From Novosphingobium taihuense (GTDB lineage: Bacteria > Pseudomonadota > Alphaproteobacteria > Sphingomonadales > Sphingomonadaceae): a stretch of DNA of 64,000 bases. Below are positions 1 to 11,344 of this stretch, one piece after another. The notes beneath the pieces were generated by a model, which saw only the letters and a list, made by a program, of their open reading frames with translations, had not been told where the DNA came from and did not search any database. The stretch covers positions 310,001-374,000 of the forward strand of contig NZ_VLKJ01000003.1 of the NCBI RefSeq assembly GCF_007830315.1, in the 5' to 3' direction. The position numbers were made by a program, and so were the translations under genes. Within the stretch, counting starts at the first letter, position 1; the number at the start of each line of letters is the position of its first letter.

Positions 1-215
1 AAGCAGGCAAGGGCACGAAGCGCGTGGTCATTGCCGCGCCGGGCTTCTCGGCCGACTGCCTCGAAACGCTCGAGGAACTGGCGATCAGGGGCAAGGAGGA
101 TTTCGAGGCGGCCGGCGGCACGCACTTTGCCGCGCTCGAATGCCTCAATGCCGGGGCCGAAGGCATGGGCCTGCTCGAGACGCTGGCGCGGCGCGAGCTT
201 TCGGGCTGGATCTGA
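1..215 (+). CDS. hemH: Ferrochelatase, C-terminal fragment
   Basis: This is the 3' end of a gene cut by the left edge of the window; about 70 residues are visible. The segment VVIAAPGFSADCLETLEEL followed by a GGTHFAALECLNA-like stretch is the conserved C-terminal region of ferrochelatase, which inserts Fe(II) into protoporphyrin IX in the last step of heme synthesis. The frame runs open to the first base, so the start lies outside. The next gene on the same strand is a heme enzyme (P450), 68 bp downstream. The catalytic His and Glu are not in view; the call rests on the C-terminal signature. Confidence 0.85.
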   Translation, partial: AGKGTKRVVIAAPGFSADCLETLEELAIRGKEDFEAAGGTHFAALECLNAGAEGMGLLETLARRELSGWI

Positions 216-283
216 AGAACCCGCTTGGCTGCTGCTGACAGCCATGTTAATTAACCGGTTAAACCACAATACCGGGAGATAGC

Positions 284-1678
284 ATGGCCAGCCTCGCGCC
301 TGACGTTGCTGCGAACCTTCATACAGAGCGCGCCAATCCGCACTGGGTGCGGCTGGGCGGCGATCACAAGCTCGATCACATTCCGGGCGAGGACGGCTGG
401 CCAGTGCTCGGCACGACGCTGATGCAGCTGGCCGACCCCCTGGGCTTTCAAAAGCGCATGGTCGATACTTACGGCCCGGTGTTCCGCACGCGCAGCTTCG
501 GACGGCGCGGAGTCAACCTGATCGGGGCGGATGCCAACGAACTGGTGCTGTTCGACCGCGACAAGCTGTTCTCCAACGAGCAGGGCTGGGGACCGGTGCT
601 CAACCTGCTTTTCCCGCGCGGGCTGATGCTGATGGATTTCGAGGCGCACCGGGTGGACCGCCGGGCACTGTCGATCGCGTTCAAGCCGGAGCCGATGCGC
701 GCCTATTGCGGCGTGCTCAACAGCGGCATTGCCTCGGCGATGGAGAACTGGGGCGGCAGGATGCGCTTCTATGACGCGATCAAGGCGCTGACGCTGGACA
801 CGGCGGCGTCGAGCTTCCTCGGCCTGCCGCTCGGGCCGGAAGCCGACCGGCTGAACAAGGCTTTCGTCGACATGGTCCAGGCCTCGGTCGGCGTGGTGCG
901 CAAGCCGCTGCCGTTCACCAAGATGGGCAGGGGCGTTGCCGGGCGGCGCCTGATGGTCGAATACTTCGGGCGGCTGGTGCGCGAGCGGCGGGCCAATCCG
1001 GGGCAGGACATGTTCAGCCAGTTCGCGCTCGCCACGCGGGACGATGGATCGCTGCTGCCCGAGGACGTCGTGGTCGATCACATGATCTTCCTGATGATGG
1101 CCGCGCACGACACGATCACGTCTTCCGCCACGGTGCTGTTCTGGCAACTGGCGAAGAACCCCGAATGGCAGGATCGCCTCAGGGCTGAGGCGCGGGCAGT
1201 GACCGGCGGAGATGGCCTGCCTCTGGCCTATGAAGACCTCGGCCGGATGGAACTGACCGAAATGGCGTTCAAAGAAGCGCTGCGCTTCATGCCGCCCGTG
1301 CCCAACATGCCGCGCCGGGCCTTGCGCGAGTTCGAGTTCGGCGGCTTCCGCATCCCGGCCGGCACGCCGGTCGGCATCAGCCCGGCCGCCGTCCATGCCG
1401 ATCCGGCGCACTGGGATTCGCCCGAGGTGTTCGATCCCATGCGCTTCACGCCCGACAAGGTCGCTTCACGGCACAAGTATGCCTGGGCGCCGTTCGGCGG
1501 CGGAGCGCACATGTGCCTCGGGCTCCACTTTGCCTATATGCAGGTCAAGCTGCTCGCCAACCATATCCTCACCCGCTTCGAGGTGCGGATGCAGCCGGGA
1601 GCCGAGCCTTCGTGGCAGGCATGGCCGATCCCCAAGCCGCGCGACGGGCTGCGCGTGGAGATGCGCCGAATCTGTTGA
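284..1678 (+). CDS. Cytochrome P450
   Basis: A 464-residue class-I-type bacterial P450, soluble, with no signal or membrane anchor. The I-helix oxygen-activation motif AAHDTITSS lies near residue 273, the K-helix ExxR is E331-R334 (EALR), and the heme-thiolate loop FGGGAHMCLGLHFA places the ligand at C411. A GGGAG Shine-Dalgarno sequence sits just before the ATG. The substrate cannot be deduced; no ferredoxin or ferredoxin reductase is encoded next to it, so electrons must come from elsewhere in the genome. It follows hemH by 68 bp, so the two may be co-transcribed. Confidence 0.93.
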   Translation: MASLAPDVAANLHTERANPHWVRLGGDHKLDHIPGEDGWPVLGTTLMQLADPLGFQKRMVDTYGPVFRTRSFGRRGVNLIGADANELVLFDRDKLFSNEQGWGPVLNLLFPRGLMLMDFEAHRVDRRALSIAFKPEPMRAYCGVLNSGIASAMENWGGRMRFYDAIKALTLDTAASSFLGLPLGPEADRLNKAFVDMVQASVGVVRKPLPFTKMGRGVAGRRLMVEYFGRLVRERRANPGQDMFSQFALATRDDGSLLPEDVVVDHMIFLMMAAHDTITSSATVLFWQLAKNPEWQDRLRAEARAVTGGDGLPLAYEDLGRMELTEMAFKEALRFMPPVPNMPRRALREFEFGGFRIPAGTPVGISPAAVHADPAHWDSPEVFDPMRFTPDKVASRHKYAWAPFGGGAHMCLGLHFAYMQVKLLANHILTRFEVRMQPGAEPSWQAWPIPKPRDGLRVEMRRIC

Positions 1679-1792
1679 CGATTCGGGCGCTCACGGTTAA
1701 GGGGCGCGCTTTCCGGCGGGATATCCCGTCATCCCACGAGAATTCATGCGGCCGCCCCGTGCGCCCGCTAAGGCACGAGAAACAGGAAAACC

Positions 1793-2053
1793 ATGGCCAA
1801 CACGCCGCAAGCCCGCAAGCGTATCCGTCGCAATGATCGTCGCGCCGAAATCAACGGCAACCGCCTCTCGCGCATCCGCACCTTCGTCAAGAAGGTCGAA
1901 TCGGCGCTTGCTGGTGGCGACAAGACGGCTGCTGCTGCGGCGCTGAAGGAAGCCCAGCCTGAACTGGCTCGTGGCGTTGCCCGTGGCGTGCTCCACAAGA
2001 ACACCGTTGCCCGCAAGATGTCCCGCCTGTCGAAGCGCGTCGCCGCGCTCTGA
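1793..2053 (+). CDS. rpsT: 30S ribosomal protein S20
   Basis: An 86-residue, strongly basic protein beginning [17 protein letters not shown] and ending in the [18 protein letters not shown] helix, the full usual length of S20. It binds 16S rRNA during assembly of the small subunit body. The ATG is preceded by AAACAGGAAAACC, a good ribosome-binding site. It sits upstream of dnaA on the same strand, the common alphaproteobacterial arrangement. A strong hairpin with a T-rich tail lies about 120 bp after the stop. Confidence 0.97.
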   Translation: MANTPQARKRIRRNDRRAEINGNRLSRIRTFVKKVESALAGGDKTAAAAALKEAQPELARGVARGVLHKNTVARKMSRLSKRVAAL

Positions 2054-2171
2054 TTCGGCTGCTCCTGCCTGACCGGAGGTCGGGACGGGAGATTCGGACC
2101 TGTGCGTGATTCTCTTTTGCCTCTTTGGGCCTAAGGGATATCCCGCAGATTCGGGCACAGAAACGGAACAT

Positions 2172-2205
2172 GGCCGACGGGTTTCCCGTCGGCCGTTTTC
2201 GTTTC
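2172..2205 (+). terminator. Rho-independent terminator after rpsT
   Basis: A perfect 10-bp stem, GGCCGACGGG (2172-2181) with CCCGTCGGCC (2185-2194), a TTT loop and the tail GTTTTCGTTT. It is the only clear intrinsic terminator between rpsT and dnaA and isolates the two genes. Confidence 0.85.
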
Positions 2206-2691
2206 TGCGACGTGTCATGCATGCGGCTGTGCATTGTTACAGTGTGCAGTCGCAACAAGTCACGGAAACTACGCGATTCGCTTGGTTCAAACCCACTGCA
2301 TAAGTAAATTTCGTTATTTTTCAGTGACTTGACGCATATCTGCGGGTTAAGGCGAGTCAAGGGCATTTATTTCAGTTTTTTTGCGCTCGCCCCGCTTGCG
2401 TGATGCCCCCCAACCCCAATAGACAATGCGAACCGGGGGCGGGAATCACTGCCTATCGGCGTCACAGGAAATTTTTTCGAACGGGGTCTGTCGCGCATGT
2501 GCGTGGCGGGGCGGCAGGTGAATTGTGCCTGCGTGCCCGACAGCGTGCGGGCAGGGAAGTCGGGGCAGCGACGCGTGAAGATTGATGATTTCGCAGGGGG
2601 GGCCGGCAGCCACGATGTGGCGGCCGTGGCCCAAGCCGACCGGATCGGCAACGAGCGGACTACAGTGGGCAGGAAGGGAAAAGACAGCACG
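2206..2691. other. Long non-coding region upstream of dnaA
   Basis: About 490 bp with no convincing gene between the rpsT terminator and the dnaA start. It includes an A+T-richer patch around 2295-2345. I looked for the features of an origin and found no cluster of TTATCCACA-like DnaA boxes, so it reads as the dnaA promoter and leader rather than oriC. An open frame extends upstream of the chosen dnaA start through part of this region but lacks family similarity. Confidence 0.5.
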
Positions 2692-4086
2692 ATGATCGAG
2701 GACCAGGAAGCGCTGGATCTTGCAGCAGACTGGGCCGACATCAGCCAGGGGCTGAAGAAGGATCTCGGCCCGCAATTGCACGCGCAGTGGATCAAGCCGA
2801 TCCAGCTCGGCTCCTTCTGCAAGGAAACCGGAACGCTGGACCTGTTCCTGCCGACCGAGTTCTCGGCGAACTGGGTGGCGGACCGCTTCGCTGACCGGCT
2901 GAGCCTTGCCTGGAAGATCGCCCGTTCGGAAGTGCGCCAGGTGCGCATCACCGTCCACCCGCGCCGCCGCTCCATGCCCGAGCTGCGCATCGGCGGGGAA
3001 GCGCCAGTTCAGGCCCGCGTGCCCACCCACATGAATTCCGCCCCGGCAATGATCGATTCGGCGCTTTCTGGCCTCGATCCTTCGCTGACCTTCGCCGAGT
3101 TCGTTTCGGGTTCGGCCAACGTGCTGGCGGTCAACGCCGCGCAGCGCATGGCAGCGATCGAGACCCCGCAGTTCTCGCCGCTCTACCTCAAGGGCTCGAC
3201 CGGGCAGGGCAAGACACACCTGCTCCACGCCATCGGCCATGCCTTTGCCGCCAACAAGCCGGGCGCGCGCATCTTTTATTGCTCGGCCGAGCGGTTCATG
3301 ATCGAATTCGTGCAGGCCATGCGGTCGAACGAGATGATCGAGTTCAAGGCGCGCCTGCGCGGCTTCGACATGCTGCTGGTCGATGACATCCAGTTCATCA
3401 TCGGCAAGGCGAGCACGCAGGAGGAGTTCCTCCACACGATCGACGCGCTGATGAGCGCCGGAAAGCGCCTCGTCGTCGCCGCCGACCGTGCCCCGCAGGC
3501 GCTCGATGGCGTCGAGCAGCGGCTGCTCTCGCGTCTGTCGATGGGCCTTGTGGCGGACATCCAGCCTGCCGACATCGAACTGCGCCGCAAGATCCTCGAA
3601 CATCGTCTGGGCCGCTTCGGCAACACCCAGGTGCCATCGGACGTGATCGAGTTCCTTGCTCGCACCATCAACCGCAATGTGCGCGAGCTCGTCGGCGGTC
3701 TTAACAAGCTGATCGCCTATGCGCAGCTCACCGGCCAGCCGGTGTCGCTGCAGTTGGCCGAAGAGCAGCTGACCGACATCCTCTCGGCCAACCGCCGCCG
3801 CATCACCATCGACGAGATCCAGCGCACGGTCTGCCAGTTCTACCGCGTCGACCGCACCGAAATGGCGTCCAAGCGCCGCGCTCGTGCCGTGGTGCGCCCG
3901 CGTCAGGTGGCGATGTACTTGGCCAAGGTGCTCACCCCCCGCTCTTACCCCGAGATCGGGAGAAAGTTCGGTGGGCGCGATCATTCGACGGTGATCCACG
4001 CAGTGCGTCTGATCGAGGAACTGCGCACCCGCGATGCCGACATGGATGGCGATGTGCGGACGCTGCTGCGGCAGCTGGAGGACTAA
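2692..4086 (+). CDS. dnaA: Chromosomal replication initiator DnaA
   Basis: A 464-residue initiator ATPase that binds DnaA boxes and opens the origin. The order is an N-terminal interaction domain (LGPQLHAQWIKPIQ), a short linker, an AAA+ domain with Walker A GSTGQGKTH (K174/T175) and Walker B LLVDDIQF (D231/D232), and the C-terminal DNA-binding domain with GGRDHSTVIHAVR. The frame is open for a further 195 bp upstream, but homology begins at the ATG at 2692 (MIEDQEALDLAADW), which has a GGAAGG sequence upstream, so that start is used. The second glycine-rich position carries Gln (GQGKT) where Leu is more common. Confidence 0.95.
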   Translation: MIEDQEALDLAADWADISQGLKKDLGPQLHAQWIKPIQLGSFCKETGTLDLFLPTEFSANWVADRFADRLSLAWKIARSEVRQVRITVHPRRRSMPELRIGGEAPVQARVPTHMNSAPAMIDSALSGLDPSLTFAEFVSGSANVLAVNAAQRMAAIETPQFSPLYLKGSTGQGKTHLLHAIGHAFAANKPGARIFYCSAERFMIEFVQAMRSNEMIEFKARLRGFDMLLVDDIQFIIGKASTQEEFLHTIDALMSAGKRLVVAADRAPQALDGVEQRLLSRLSMGLVADIQPADIELRRKILEHRLGRFGNTQVPSDVIEFLARTINRNVRELVGGLNKLIAYAQLTGQPVSLQLAEEQLTDILSANRRRITIDEIQRTVCQFYRVDRTEMASKRRARAVVRPRQVAMYLAKVLTPRSYPEIGRKFGGRDHSTVIHAVRLIEELRTRDADMDGDVRTLLRQLED

Positions 4087-4096
4087 GACAAAGGGC

Positions 4097-4254
4097 AATG
4101 CGAGGGTCATCACCCTCGCGCTCCCATGAGTTGGCGCAGGCTCGATGTGTATTGCCAGATCCGCGAAGCGGCTTGATCTTTCCGGCTTCGCCGGGGCGCA
4201 TGTGGGCAACCAAGCACCAATTCCCGGGAGCGCGAGGGTGATGACCCTCGCATT
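4097..4254. repeat. 158-bp element with perfect 29-bp inverted ends
   Basis: The 29 bp at 4097-4125 are repeated exactly as the reverse complement at 4226-4254. Each arm itself folds as a hairpin (GCGAGGGT with ACCCTCGC, 4-nt loop), and the two loops (CATC and GATG) are complementary. The 100-bp core holds further small stems, CCGCgaaGCGG and CCGGcttcgCCGG, but no reading frame. This resembles a REP/BIME pair or a small non-autonomous transposable element. I found no second copy in the window and no clear target-site duplication. Confidence 0.7.
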
Positions 4255-4282
4255 TCCTCCCTTTCTTCCCTAACTGCGTCGC

Positions 4283-5050
4283 ATGACGCCAGACCGCCTA
4301 GACCGCTTCGCCCGCCATATCGTCCTGCCCGAAGTGGGCGCGATGGGGCAGGCGCGGCTTGCGGCGTCGCACGTGGTGCTGATCGGCATGGGCGGCATCG
4401 GTTCGCCCGCCTTGCAGTATCTCGCCGGGGCAGGCGTGGGCCGCCTTACGCTGATCGATGACGATGTGGTCGAGGCGAGCAATCTGCAGCGCCAGACGAT
4501 CTACACGGGGGCTGACATCGGCACGCCGAAGGCTGAGGCAGCGGCTGCCTGGGTGGCGGCGTTTGATTCTGCCCTGACCGTCAACGCACATGTCACCCGC
4601 ATCACGGGCGACAATGCTGCTGACCTGATTTCAGGGGCAGACGTGGTACTCGATGGCTGCGACAACTTCGCCACGCGTCTTGCCGTCTCGGATGCCTGCG
4701 TAAAGGCGGGCGTGCCGCTGACCAGCGCGGCGCTGGGGCGGTTTCAGGGACAGGTGGCGAACTTTGCCGGGCATCGTGAAAACCACGCCTGCTATCGCTG
4801 CTTCGTGGGCGATGCTTTCGACGCCGAGGATTGCGATACCTGCGCCGATCTTGGCGTGCTGGGGGCGATGGTCGGCATGGTCGGCGCGTTCGGTGCTATG
4901 GCGGCGATGCGGGTGCTGCTGGAAGGCGTCTCGACGCTAGGCGATCCCCAGTGGGGGCAACTGCACGTATTTGACGGCCTGAAGCCTTCCCTGCGCACGA
5001 TGCGTATTGCGCGTGACCCGGAATGCAAAGGATGCGGCGCAGGCATCTGA
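4283..5050 (+). CDS. moeB: MoeB/ThiF-family sulfur-carrier adenylyltransferase
   Basis: A 255-residue E1-like enzyme expected to adenylate the C-terminal glycine of a ubiquitin-like sulfur carrier (MoaD or ThiS). The nucleotide-binding GMGGIGSPALQ lies at residues 35-45, followed by LIDDDVVEASNLQRQ, the family's Arg-containing ATP site. Zinc-binding pairs CYRC (C170, C173) and CKGC (C248, C251) are intact. There is no C-terminal rhodanese domain, as in the short MoeB/HesA form. No molybdopterin or thiamine genes are nearby, so the partner carrier (molybdopterin or thiamine) is undecided. Confidence 0.85.
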   Translation: MTPDRLDRFARHIVLPEVGAMGQARLAASHVVLIGMGGIGSPALQYLAGAGVGRLTLIDDDVVEASNLQRQTIYTGADIGTPKAEAAAAWVAAFDSALTVNAHVTRITGDNAADLISGADVVLDGCDNFATRLAVSDACVKAGVPLTSAALGRFQGQVANFAGHRENHACYRCFVGDAFDAEDCDTCADLGVLGAMVGMVGAFGAMAAMRVLLEGVSTLGDPQWGQLHVFDGLKPSLRTMRIARDPECKGCGAGI

Positions 5051-5071
5051 GCGTCTCCTGAGGGCAAAAGG

Positions 5072-5108
5072 AAAAGGGCGCGAGGACCGAAGTCCCCGCG
5101 CCCTTTCT
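5072..5108. terminator. Bidirectional terminator between moeB and acnA
   Basis: AAAGGGCGCG (5073-5082) pairs with CGCGCCCTTT (5097-5106) and an inner GGAC/GTCC stem extends the hairpin. The A-run on one side and the T-run on the other allow it to serve the convergent genes on both strands. Confidence 0.8.
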
Positions 5109-5128
5109 GTCTGGCTTGAAGCCGCCTC

Positions 5129-7801
<2,673 letters not shown>

Positions 7802-8028
7802 GGCTGTGCGTCTTCCCTCCTGTCGCGGCCGTTGCTGTACGGTGCCACGCGGGGAATCGCTCTTGGACCAAAGGCCCGTGGCGGCGCGGCGAGTTACGGC
7901 CTGAAAGCGAGAGGGCGATGCGCGCAAAGCGCGGACGCGTCAAGGGCGGGAGGGCCGCATTTTTCGCCAGTAAGCGCCGAATTTGCCGCTATTGGCATTT
8001 AATGCTTCGCAATTGCAAAAACTGACGC

Positions 8029-8904
8029 TCAGGCTGTATTTCTAACGGATCGGGTTGCGTAAATGCAGCCGGCTACGATCAGGGTCACGCCGACGAGCAT
8101 GGGCAGCGTGACCGGCTCTGCGAAGAGCAGCCACCCGACCAGCGCCGCCCAGAGAAAGGCGGTGTATTCCAGTGGCGCGAGAACCTGCGTTTCGGCACGG
8201 CCATAGGCCCAGCTCATCAGCATCAGTGAAGCCGTGGACAGGACCGCGGAAATCCCGATCAGTCCCCAGACATCGGCATCTGGCCAAGGTGCGAACCACC
8301 AGGCCCCCACGGCGAGAAAGAGAAATTGCACGAGTGTCTGGAAGAAGGCGACTTCCTCGGGCCTTGCGACAAGAGCCTGCTTGCGTTGCAGCACGAGGTT
8401 CCAAGCGTACAGAACGGCCGACACCAGAATGGCGGCCAGACCTTTGACAGCTTCGATATCGGATGGGCCATTGAACTTGCCGCCCGCAATCACTGCCACG
8501 CCTGCCAATGCGATGACCGACCCTCCGATCGCGGCGGGACGCACCTTTTCTCCCAATGTCAGGGCAGCAAGGTAGATCGCGATCAGAGGTGCGATGAACG
8601 ACAGGGCAATGCCTTCGGCCAGCGGCAGGCGGATCAGCGCATAGAAAAACAGCACGGCCATGACCGTGGCGACCACGCCTCGCAGCACATGGACTTTCAG
8701 CACCTCTGGCGATGGCCAGCCCTGTCCGCGCCACAACCATAGCGGCGCCATGATCGCTGTGCCCGCAAGCCCGCGCCAGCACATCGCGGCATAGGCGCCC
8801 ACGGCAAGCGATGCAGCTTTCATTACCCCGTCCATTACCGAGAAAAGTGAAAGGCCCAGCATTGCGGCCAGCACCGGGAACAGGGGAAACCGCTTGTCGT
8901 TCAT
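8029..8904 (-). CDS. EamA-family (DMT) membrane transporter
   Basis: About 291 residues with ten predicted hydrophobic helices arranged as two EamA repeats, the drug/metabolite transporter layout. The second repeat carries PLEYTAFLWAALVGWLLFAEP, a characteristic EamA segment. The ATG at 8904 is preferred over the TTG one codon before it. Members export amino acids, nucleotides or other metabolites; the substrate here cannot be read from sequence. Monocistronic between acnA and a divergent transpeptidase gene. Confidence 0.88.
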   Translation of the reverse strand: MNDKRFPLFPVLAAMLGLSLFSVMDGVMKAASLAVGAYAAMCWRGLAGTAIMAPLWLWRGQGWPSPEVLKVHVLRGVVATVMAVLFFYALIRLPLAEGIALSFIAPLIAIYLAALTLGEKVRPAAIGGSVIALAGVAVIAGGKFNGPSDIEAVKGLAAILVSAVLYAWNLVLQRKQALVARPEEVAFFQTLVQFLFLAVGAWWFAPWPDADVWGLIGISAVLSTASLMLMSWAYGRAETQVLAPLEYTAFLWAALVGWLLFAEPVTLPMLVGVTLIVAGCIYATRSVRNTA

Positions 8905-9088
8905 CAAGGTGCCATAGGCAAACCGGTTTCAGGATGAAACCATGTTGTGCGATGTCGCAATGATTCAGGCTTCAGACAGGCCCGATCCGCGATATCGGTA
9001 CGGGTTGATAGTCAGTGGGGCTTGAGGCAGGACGTGGAAAGTCACATCTTTCGGGTCTTGTGATCGAGTTGTGCGAGTGAACAGGGAA

Positions 9089-10492
9089 ATGCAAAGCGTG
9101 AAGCGTGGGATGAACGGGGCCGGCCTTTCCGGCAAGCTGGGCGTGGCATTCGTGGCGCTTTCCATTGCAAGCCAGCCGCTTGCTGCGCAGGCAGCAGCCG
9201 CGCAGGCCGTGCCTTCACAAGGGCCGGTCGATCTCACGAAGCAGGCGAAGCCGGCTCCTGTGCCCGCGCCCGAGGTCAATGCACCTGCGGCAGCACAAGC
9301 CGGAACAGTTCAGGCCACCGTGCCGGTTGCGGCACCCCACTGGACCCAGTCAGACGCCCAGGCTCTGCTGGCGGCGATCAAGGGCATTGGCGCTGAAGGC
9401 TTGTTTCCCAAGGACTACCAGCCGGAATTGCTCTCGGCCGCAATCGTCAAGGGGGAAGGGCCTGAACTGGACGATACTGCGACGCGCGTATTTACCTGGC
9501 TGGCCGAAGACCTGCGCGACGGGCGCACGCCGATGACTGCGCGCGTGCAATGGTTCGCGGTCGATCCCGATCAGGACGTCAACCCGACCTCGCTGATCCT
9601 CGCCGAAGCGCTTGAGAAGCATGACGTGAAGGGCGCGCTGATGGCGCTCCTGCCCACCGTGCCCGATTACGCCGCGCTGAAGGCTGCGCTTCCCAAGGCG
9701 CAGACGCAGAAGCAGGCCGCCCTGATTCGGGCCAACATGGACCGTTGGCGCTGGCTCGCGCGTGATCTTGGCACGCAGTATCTTCTGACCAACGTGCCCG
9801 AACAGATCCTGCGCCTGACCGTGCGCAACAAGATCATCAGCACATACAAGGTCATTGTCGGCAAGCCCGGCAAGACGGCAACGCCCCAGCTGGCCGAGAC
9901 GGTCGAAGGCGTGATCTTCAACCCGACCTGGACGGTGCCGCAGTCGATCGTGGTGGGCGAAGGCCTGGGCGCGCGGCTGGTCAACAACCCCAGGCAGGCC
10001 GAGCGCGAGGGCTACAAGGTCACCAAGGCGGGCGATGGCACGATCTATGTCGTGCAGCAGCCGGGCGACGGCAATTCGCTAGGCCGCATGAAGCTCGACA
10101 TGCCCAACGAGCATGCGATCTTCCTGCACGACACGCCCAACCGCAACCTGTTCAACCTGCCCGCCCGTGCGCTGAGCCACGGCTGCGTGCGCGTGGAGCG
10201 GGCGACCGAGCTGGCGATGACCATGGCGATTCTCGGTGCAGGGATGTCGCCGGACGATGCAGTTCTCGCCCACTCGTCAAAGACCTATACCAAGGTGCCG
10301 ATGACCAAGACCTTCCCGGTCTATCTCACCTATTTCACCGTCGCACGTGACGTGACCGGCATGCTGCGCTCGTTCCCTGACATCTACAGCCGCGACGCGC
10401 CGGTGCTGGCCAGCTTCGCGCAGCCGCGCCAGCAGCACACGACGCAGCGCAAGAGCAACGAAGCGGTGATCAAGCTCGATAATCCGCTTTGA
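9089..10492 (+). CDS. L,D-transpeptidase, YcbB/LdtD type, exported
   Basis: A periplasmic peptidoglycan enzyme forming 3-3 cross-links. The ATG at 9089 gives a signal peptide (VAFVALSIASQPLAAQA); in-frame GTG codons at 9071 and 9077 and an ATG at 9110 are alternatives. An Ala/Pro-rich linker precedes the LD-transpeptidase scaffold domain (HWTQSDAQALLAAIKGIG) and then the YkuD catalytic domain with HDTPNR and SHGCVRV, putting the catalytic Cys at 366 and His at 364. Length is close to the shorter YcbB relatives. A second, unrelated-subfamily transpeptidase follows on the other strand. Confidence 0.9.
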   Translation: MQSVKRGMNGAGLSGKLGVAFVALSIASQPLAAQAAAAQAVPSQGPVDLTKQAKPAPVPAPEVNAPAAAQAGTVQATVPVAAPHWTQSDAQALLAAIKGIGAEGLFPKDYQPELLSAAIVKGEGPELDDTATRVFTWLAEDLRDGRTPMTARVQWFAVDPDQDVNPTSLILAEALEKHDVKGALMALLPTVPDYAALKAALPKAQTQKQAALIRANMDRWRWLARDLGTQYLLTNVPEQILRLTVRNKIISTYKVIVGKPGKTATPQLAETVEGVIFNPTWTVPQSIVVGEGLGARLVNNPRQAEREGYKVTKAGDGTIYVVQQPGDGNSLGRMKLDMPNEHAIFLHDTPNRNLFNLPARALSHGCVRVERATELAMTMAILGAGMSPDDAVLAHSSKTYTKVPMTKTFPVYLTYFTVARDVTGMLRSFPDIYSRDAPVLASFAQPRQQHTTQRKSNEAVIKLDNPL

Positions 10493-10502
10493 TGCGGACG
10501 AG

Positions 10503-10697
10503 ATGAGAACAAGGCTCAGCGTCTGCCAGCGCAAGGCGCGCTATGACACCGTTGAAGATGCCGTCGAGGCCGCACGAAAGAGCGGCCTCGTACTGCATGC
10601 CTACAAGTGTGATCGCTGTTTTCGCTGGCACCTGACGAGCCGGACGAAGGGGCGGCGCCAGCCCCGGCCTCAGCCCAGCCCTAGCCTGTCCGCGTAG
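10503..10697 (+). CDS. Small Cys/His (zinc-knuckle-like) protein
   Basis: A 64-residue basic protein starting 10 bp after the transpeptidase stop. It has C8, then a YKCDRCFRWHLTS block with C36, C39 and H43 spaced like a metal-binding knuckle, and ends in a basic, proline-rich tail. The CxxCxxxHLTS pattern is familiar from small alphaproteobacterial and phage proteins of unknown function. Its 3' end overlaps the convergent gene at 10670 by 28 bp. Function unknown; nucleic-acid binding is plausible from charge and the knuckle. Confidence 0.65.
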   Translation: MRTRLSVCQRKARYDTVEDAVEAARKSGLVLHAYKCDRCFRWHLTSRTKGRRQPRPQPSPSLSA

Positions 10698-11293
10698 ATC
10701 AGGCGCCCGCCGGAGAGGTGCCACAGTGCCTCGTTGAAGTCCGCCTCGCTCATCGCGAAGCAGCCGTCCGATCGGCCGAGCTTGCCCCACTTCTCGAGCA
10801 TGTCGGGATTGGCGTACCATGCAGGATGCAGCACGATCGCACGGTCGAGCACGTTCGAGTTTTCCGGGCTCAAACCGCCGAGCCGGATCGAGGTGCCGTA
10901 CTTGCCCTTGTACCATTCGTAGCTGACATAGGCCCCGCGCGAGGTGGCAAGGCTGCCGACGTCGTTCGAGAACGTCTTGAGAAAGCCGTCATGCTCCGGG
11001 TCAGAGCCGCGTCCGTGCGCCACGAGGAACGAGCGGACTTCGCCCCGGTCGAGATTGGCGAAATGGAAGCGCGGCAGCGATGATGGCAGGGCAAAGTCGG
11101 CAATGCCGACGATGTCCGTCCGCCACAGCGAGGCGCGGTGCTTCTCGACCTGCTCGGCGGCGATCCGCAGGACTTCGCGGTGCTGTTCGTTCGGATAATA
11201 GGTGGCGGCCGCCACGCGCGGCGGAATCACGGCTGCGGCGGCGCTTGCCGCTGCGCCTGCCAGTATCGTTCGCCTGTCGACTCGATGTGTCAT
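10670..11293 (-). CDS. Tat-exported murein L,D-transpeptidase catalytic-domain protein (YkuD_2)
   Basis: A 207-residue protein with an N-terminal twin-arginine signal (RRTILAGAAASAAAA, ending about residue 29) and a YkuD_2-type domain. The active-site segment is GRSDGCFAMSE with the likely nucleophile at C178, preceded by LHPAWYAN with a conserved His. This is a different subfamily from the neighbouring YcbB-type enzyme, whose motif is SHGCVRV. The expected place of action is the periplasm, after folded export. The precise bond cut or formed in murein is not established for many members. Confidence 0.85.
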   Translation of the reverse strand: MTHRVDRRTILAGAAASAAAAVIPPRVAAATYYPNEQHREVLRIAAEQVEKHRASLWRTDIVGIADFALPSSLPRFHFANLDRGEVRSFLVAHGRGSDPEHDGFLKTFSNDVGSLATSRGAYVSYEWYKGKYGTSIRLGGLSPENSNVLDRAIVLHPAWYANPDMLEKWGKLGRSDGCFAMSEADFNEALWHLSGGRLIYADRLGLG

Positions 11294-11344
11294 GCCAAGT
11301 CCCGTACCACGCCGCCCCCGTATCGGGCGTGAACGACCGCCATT

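Noticed and set aside
2206-2691. Possible origin of replication upstream of dnaA
   Set aside because: No cluster of DnaA boxes or A+T-rich unwinding element with repeats was found, and oriC is often away from dnaA in alphaproteobacteria.
2446-4209. A 587-codon open frame antisense to dnaA
   Set aside because: It is the shadow of a highly conserved gene and shows no protein-family features.
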